This document shows positions 6,755-8,040 of a stretch of DNA of 8,040 nt, piece after piece. The first letter of the stretch is position 1, and each line of letters starts with the position of its first letter. Below the pieces are notes generated by a model. The model ran no database searches and had not been told where the DNA came from. It saw nothing but the letters and a program-made list of their open reading frames with translations. Both the position numbers and the translations under genes were made by a program. Source of the stretch: Thiobacillus sp. UBA2186 (lineage in GTDB: Bacteria; Pseudomonadota; Gammaproteobacteria; Burkholderiales; Thiobacillaceae); assembly GCA_002327405.1 (NCBI GenBank), contig DCVO01000060.1, forward strand, positions 1-8,040, read 5' to 3'.

Positions 6755-7168
6755 ATGTTTCTGCCGCTTGAACTGAGCCTGCGCCCGTCCCGGATTTACT
6801 CGGCCGTCATGGCCCTGGCGCATGGGCTGGCACTCCTGGGCATCTGGCTGGCTGCGCTGCCAGTGGGGGCTCAGGCGATGCTGACCCTTGCCCTGTCAGT
6901 CAGTGTGATCTGGGCGTGGCGGGAAATTTCAAGCGGTCCGCGCGGCCTGCGTGTGAGCCAGTCGGGCCAGATGGAACTGCAGGATGGCGAATGGCGGGCT
7001 GCGCAAATCAAGGGAAGGCCGGTCGTGCTGCCCTGGCTGATCAGTTTGACACTGGTTTCGGAGGCAGGCAAAACATGCAGGCTGATGTTCTGGCCCGACT
7101 GTGCGGACGCCGATCTGCTCAGGAAATTGAGAGTCTGGCTTCGCTGGGGCCCGCAGCAGACCCATTGA
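6755..7168 (+). CDS. ygfX: YgfX family (CptA-like) small membrane protein
   Basis: This 137-residue protein starts MFLPLELSLRPSRIYSAVMA and has two adjacent transmembrane helices, about 16-35 and 39-56, joined by a very short turn, followed by a soluble domain. The end WPDCADADLLRKLRVWLRW (113-131) matches the conserved tail of the YgfX/CptA family. In E. coli ygfX sits next to sdhE (ygfY) and has been described as a membrane toxin acting on cytoskeletal proteins, though that role is debated; no sdhE-like gene is in this window. The ATG at 6755 has GGAA 7 bases upstream. Longer readings of the frame reach back into ygfZ on the other strand and are rejected. It diverges from ygfZ with 45 bases between starts and precedes the next gene by 47 bases. 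Confidence 0.8.
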   Translation: MFLPLELSLRPSRIYSAVMALAHGLALLGIWLAALPVGAQAMLTLALSVSVIWAWREISSGPRGLRVSQSGQMELQDGEWRAAQIKGRPVVLPWLISLTLVSEAGKTCRLMFWPDCADADLLRKLRVWLRWGPQQTH

Positions 7169-7204
7169 ACTTTCCGGGTTTGGGATATTTCTATCGGACT
7201 CGGC

Positions 7205-7208
7205 GGAG
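7205..7208 (+). promoter_or_regulatory. Ribosome binding site for the exported hypothetical protein
   Basis: GGAG lies 7 bases before the ATG at 7216, which fixes this start over the much longer open frame that runs back through the YgfX gene. Confidence 0.65.
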
Positions 7209-7215
7209 AAAGAAA

Positions 7216-7608
7216 ATGAAATCCAGAATTGCTTTCATTGCGCTGGTGTTGCCGGCCGCTTTCCTGACGAGCGCTTACATGCCCGTAAGTCCGCCGCCGT
7301 GTCCGGCTGTTGCCGCGTCAAGCTCGAACTTCGCCGCCCCGGAAAGCGTGGTGCGCAGTTATCTCGCGGCAGTAGACCGTGGCGAACTGCTGAGCTTCGA
7401 GCGCAAGCTCAAGCGTGCAGACATCGATCCGGCGCGTGTCCAATACAACTATTTGATCGCCAGCGGCGCCACGGAAACGCGGGTCTATTCGGCGCTGAAG
7501 GAACCCATGCCGGTGCCAGGCCAGCCGGAATATCAGGTGATCGGCGTGTGTTCGGCGATGGAGGGCGGCAGGATCGTCGAGACGGAATCGCACGTCCTGC
7601 TCAAATAG
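7216..7608 (+). CDS. Exported hypothetical protein, unrecognised family
   Basis: I do not recognise this 130-residue protein. It has a clear Sec-type leader: MKSR, then a hydrophobic core at about 5-20 (IAFIALVLPAAFLTSA). Cleavage could follow TSA (20) or, after a Pro-rich stretch, AVA (33). No lipobox is seen, because Cys29 sits in PPPCPA. The mature part begins with a helix-like segment PESVVRSYLAAVDRGELLSF (42-61), then has basic FERKLKRADIDP and strand-like segments YNYLIASGATETRVYSAL and YQVIGVCSAM to VETESHVLLK. Two cysteines (29 and 112) might pair in the periplasm if cleavage is early. The helix-then-strands order is reminiscent of NTF2-like or SnoaL-like periplasmic proteins, which is weak inference. 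It probably shares a transcript with the YgfX gene 47 bases upstream and converges on nadB. Confidence 0.75.
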   Translation: MKSRIAFIALVLPAAFLTSAYMPVSPPPCPAVAASSSNFAAPESVVRSYLAAVDRGELLSFERKLKRADIDPARVQYNYLIASGATETRVYSALKEPMPVPGQPEYQVIGVCSAMEGGRIVETESHVLLK

Positions 7609-7621
7609 CGGATGCTCGCCT

Positions 7622-8040
7622 TCAGAACTCCGGCATCATCACTTCGCACACCCCGGGGCAGACCAGGCCGGGGCGCGGGTTGATGATGGTGTTGCCGCCC
7701 ACCGGCATCATTTCCGGGTAGTCGCGGCTGTAGTGGAGGCCGCGGCTTTCATGGCGCAGCATGGCGGAGCGCACGATCAGATCGGCGGTCAGCACCAGGT
7801 TGCGAAGCTCGATGAGATCGTGGGTCACGCGGAAATTCTGGTAGAACTCGTCGATCTCGTCCTGCAGCAGGCGGATGCGGTGCGCGGCGCGCGCCAGGCG
7901 CTTGTTGGTGCGCACGATGCCGGCGTAGTCCCACATGAAGCGGCGCAGCTCGTCCCAGTTGTGCGAGATCACCACCTCCTCGTCGGGGTCGGTGACGCGC
8001 GACGCGTCCCAGTCCGGCAGGTCGAGCGAGGGGGCGGGCG
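7622..8040 (-). CDS. nadB: L-aspartate oxidase NadB, C-terminal part
   Basis: This is the last 138 residues of the FAD enzyme that oxidises L-aspartate to iminoaspartate in the first step of NAD synthesis. The rest, including the FAD-binding and catalytic domains, lies beyond the window end. The visible part is the C-terminal helical domain: DLPDWDASRVTDPDEEVVIS, then HNWDELRRFMWDYAGIVRTN, IRLLQDEIDEFYQNFRVTHD, LIELRNLVLTADLIVRSAML and ESRGLHYSRDYPEMMP, all strongly conserved in proteobacterial NadB. After this point the tail runs on for about 27 residues and ends GLVCPGVCEVMMPEF. From memory most relatives stop soon after the position of NTIINP, so the CPGVC-containing end looks like a lineage extension. 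The gene converges on the exported hypothetical protein, 13 bases between stops. Confidence 0.93.
   Translation of the reverse strand, partial: PAPSLDLPDWDASRVTDPDEEVVISHNWDELRRFMWDYAGIVRTNKRLARAAHRIRLLQDEIDEFYQNFRVTHDLIELRNLVLTADLIVRSAMLRHESRGLHYSRDYPEMMPVGGNTIINPRPGLVCPGVCEVMMPEF

Noticed and set aside
7644..7675. GC-rich CCCCGG...CCGGGG hairpin near the nadB stop
   Set aside because: It lies within nadB coding sequence, has a loop of about 11 bases and no T-run on either strand, so it is not a convincing terminator.

Overview
The window is GC-rich, densely coded chromosomal DNA with short or overlapping gene junctions. A nadB end, a YgfX-type membrane protein, ygfZ and a DUF4936 gene lie close together. 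DUF4936 is, as far as I recall, mainly betaproteobacterial, so the best guess is a betaproteobacterium, possibly of the Nitrosomonadales/Rhodocyclales type. This is inference from gene content, since no rRNA or marker gene is present. No mobile element, CRISPR array, tRNA or rRNA is visible, and no stretch over 300 bases lacks a gene.

Minus strand, 4497 down to 1: a four-gene tripartite efflux operon of the MacAB-TolC kind. The order of transcription is a NodT-type outer-membrane lipoprotein channel, a HlyD/MacA-type periplasmic adaptor, an ABC ATPase, and a MacB-type permease cut by the window start. Two junctions are ATGA overlaps and one is a 13-base gap, so the genes are almost certainly co-transcribed. 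ATPase and permease are separate polypeptides, not fused as in E. coli MacB. No regulator or substrate clue lies in the window.

Minus strand, 6709 down to 4567: a second probable operon. It holds ygfZ (folate-binding protein of iron-sulfur cluster maintenance), a DUF4936 gene whose TTG start overlaps the ygfZ stop, and a CsgG/HfaB-like gene ending in an SH3-like domain. A strong hairpin terminator at 4567-4596 closes it. The CsgG-like gene is broken: its ribosome binding site and Sec signal peptide are in one frame and its body in another.

Plus strand, 6755-7608: diverging from ygfZ across 45 bases are a YgfX-family small membrane protein and an unrecognised exported protein of 130 residues. 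They converge on the 3' end of nadB (L-aspartate oxidase, minus strand, 8040 down to 7622), with 13 bases between the stops.

Most of the window is ordinary housekeeping and efflux sequence. The item most worth a second look is the frameshifted, apparently shortened CsgG-like/SH3 gene. I found no convincing evidence of a wholly new system.
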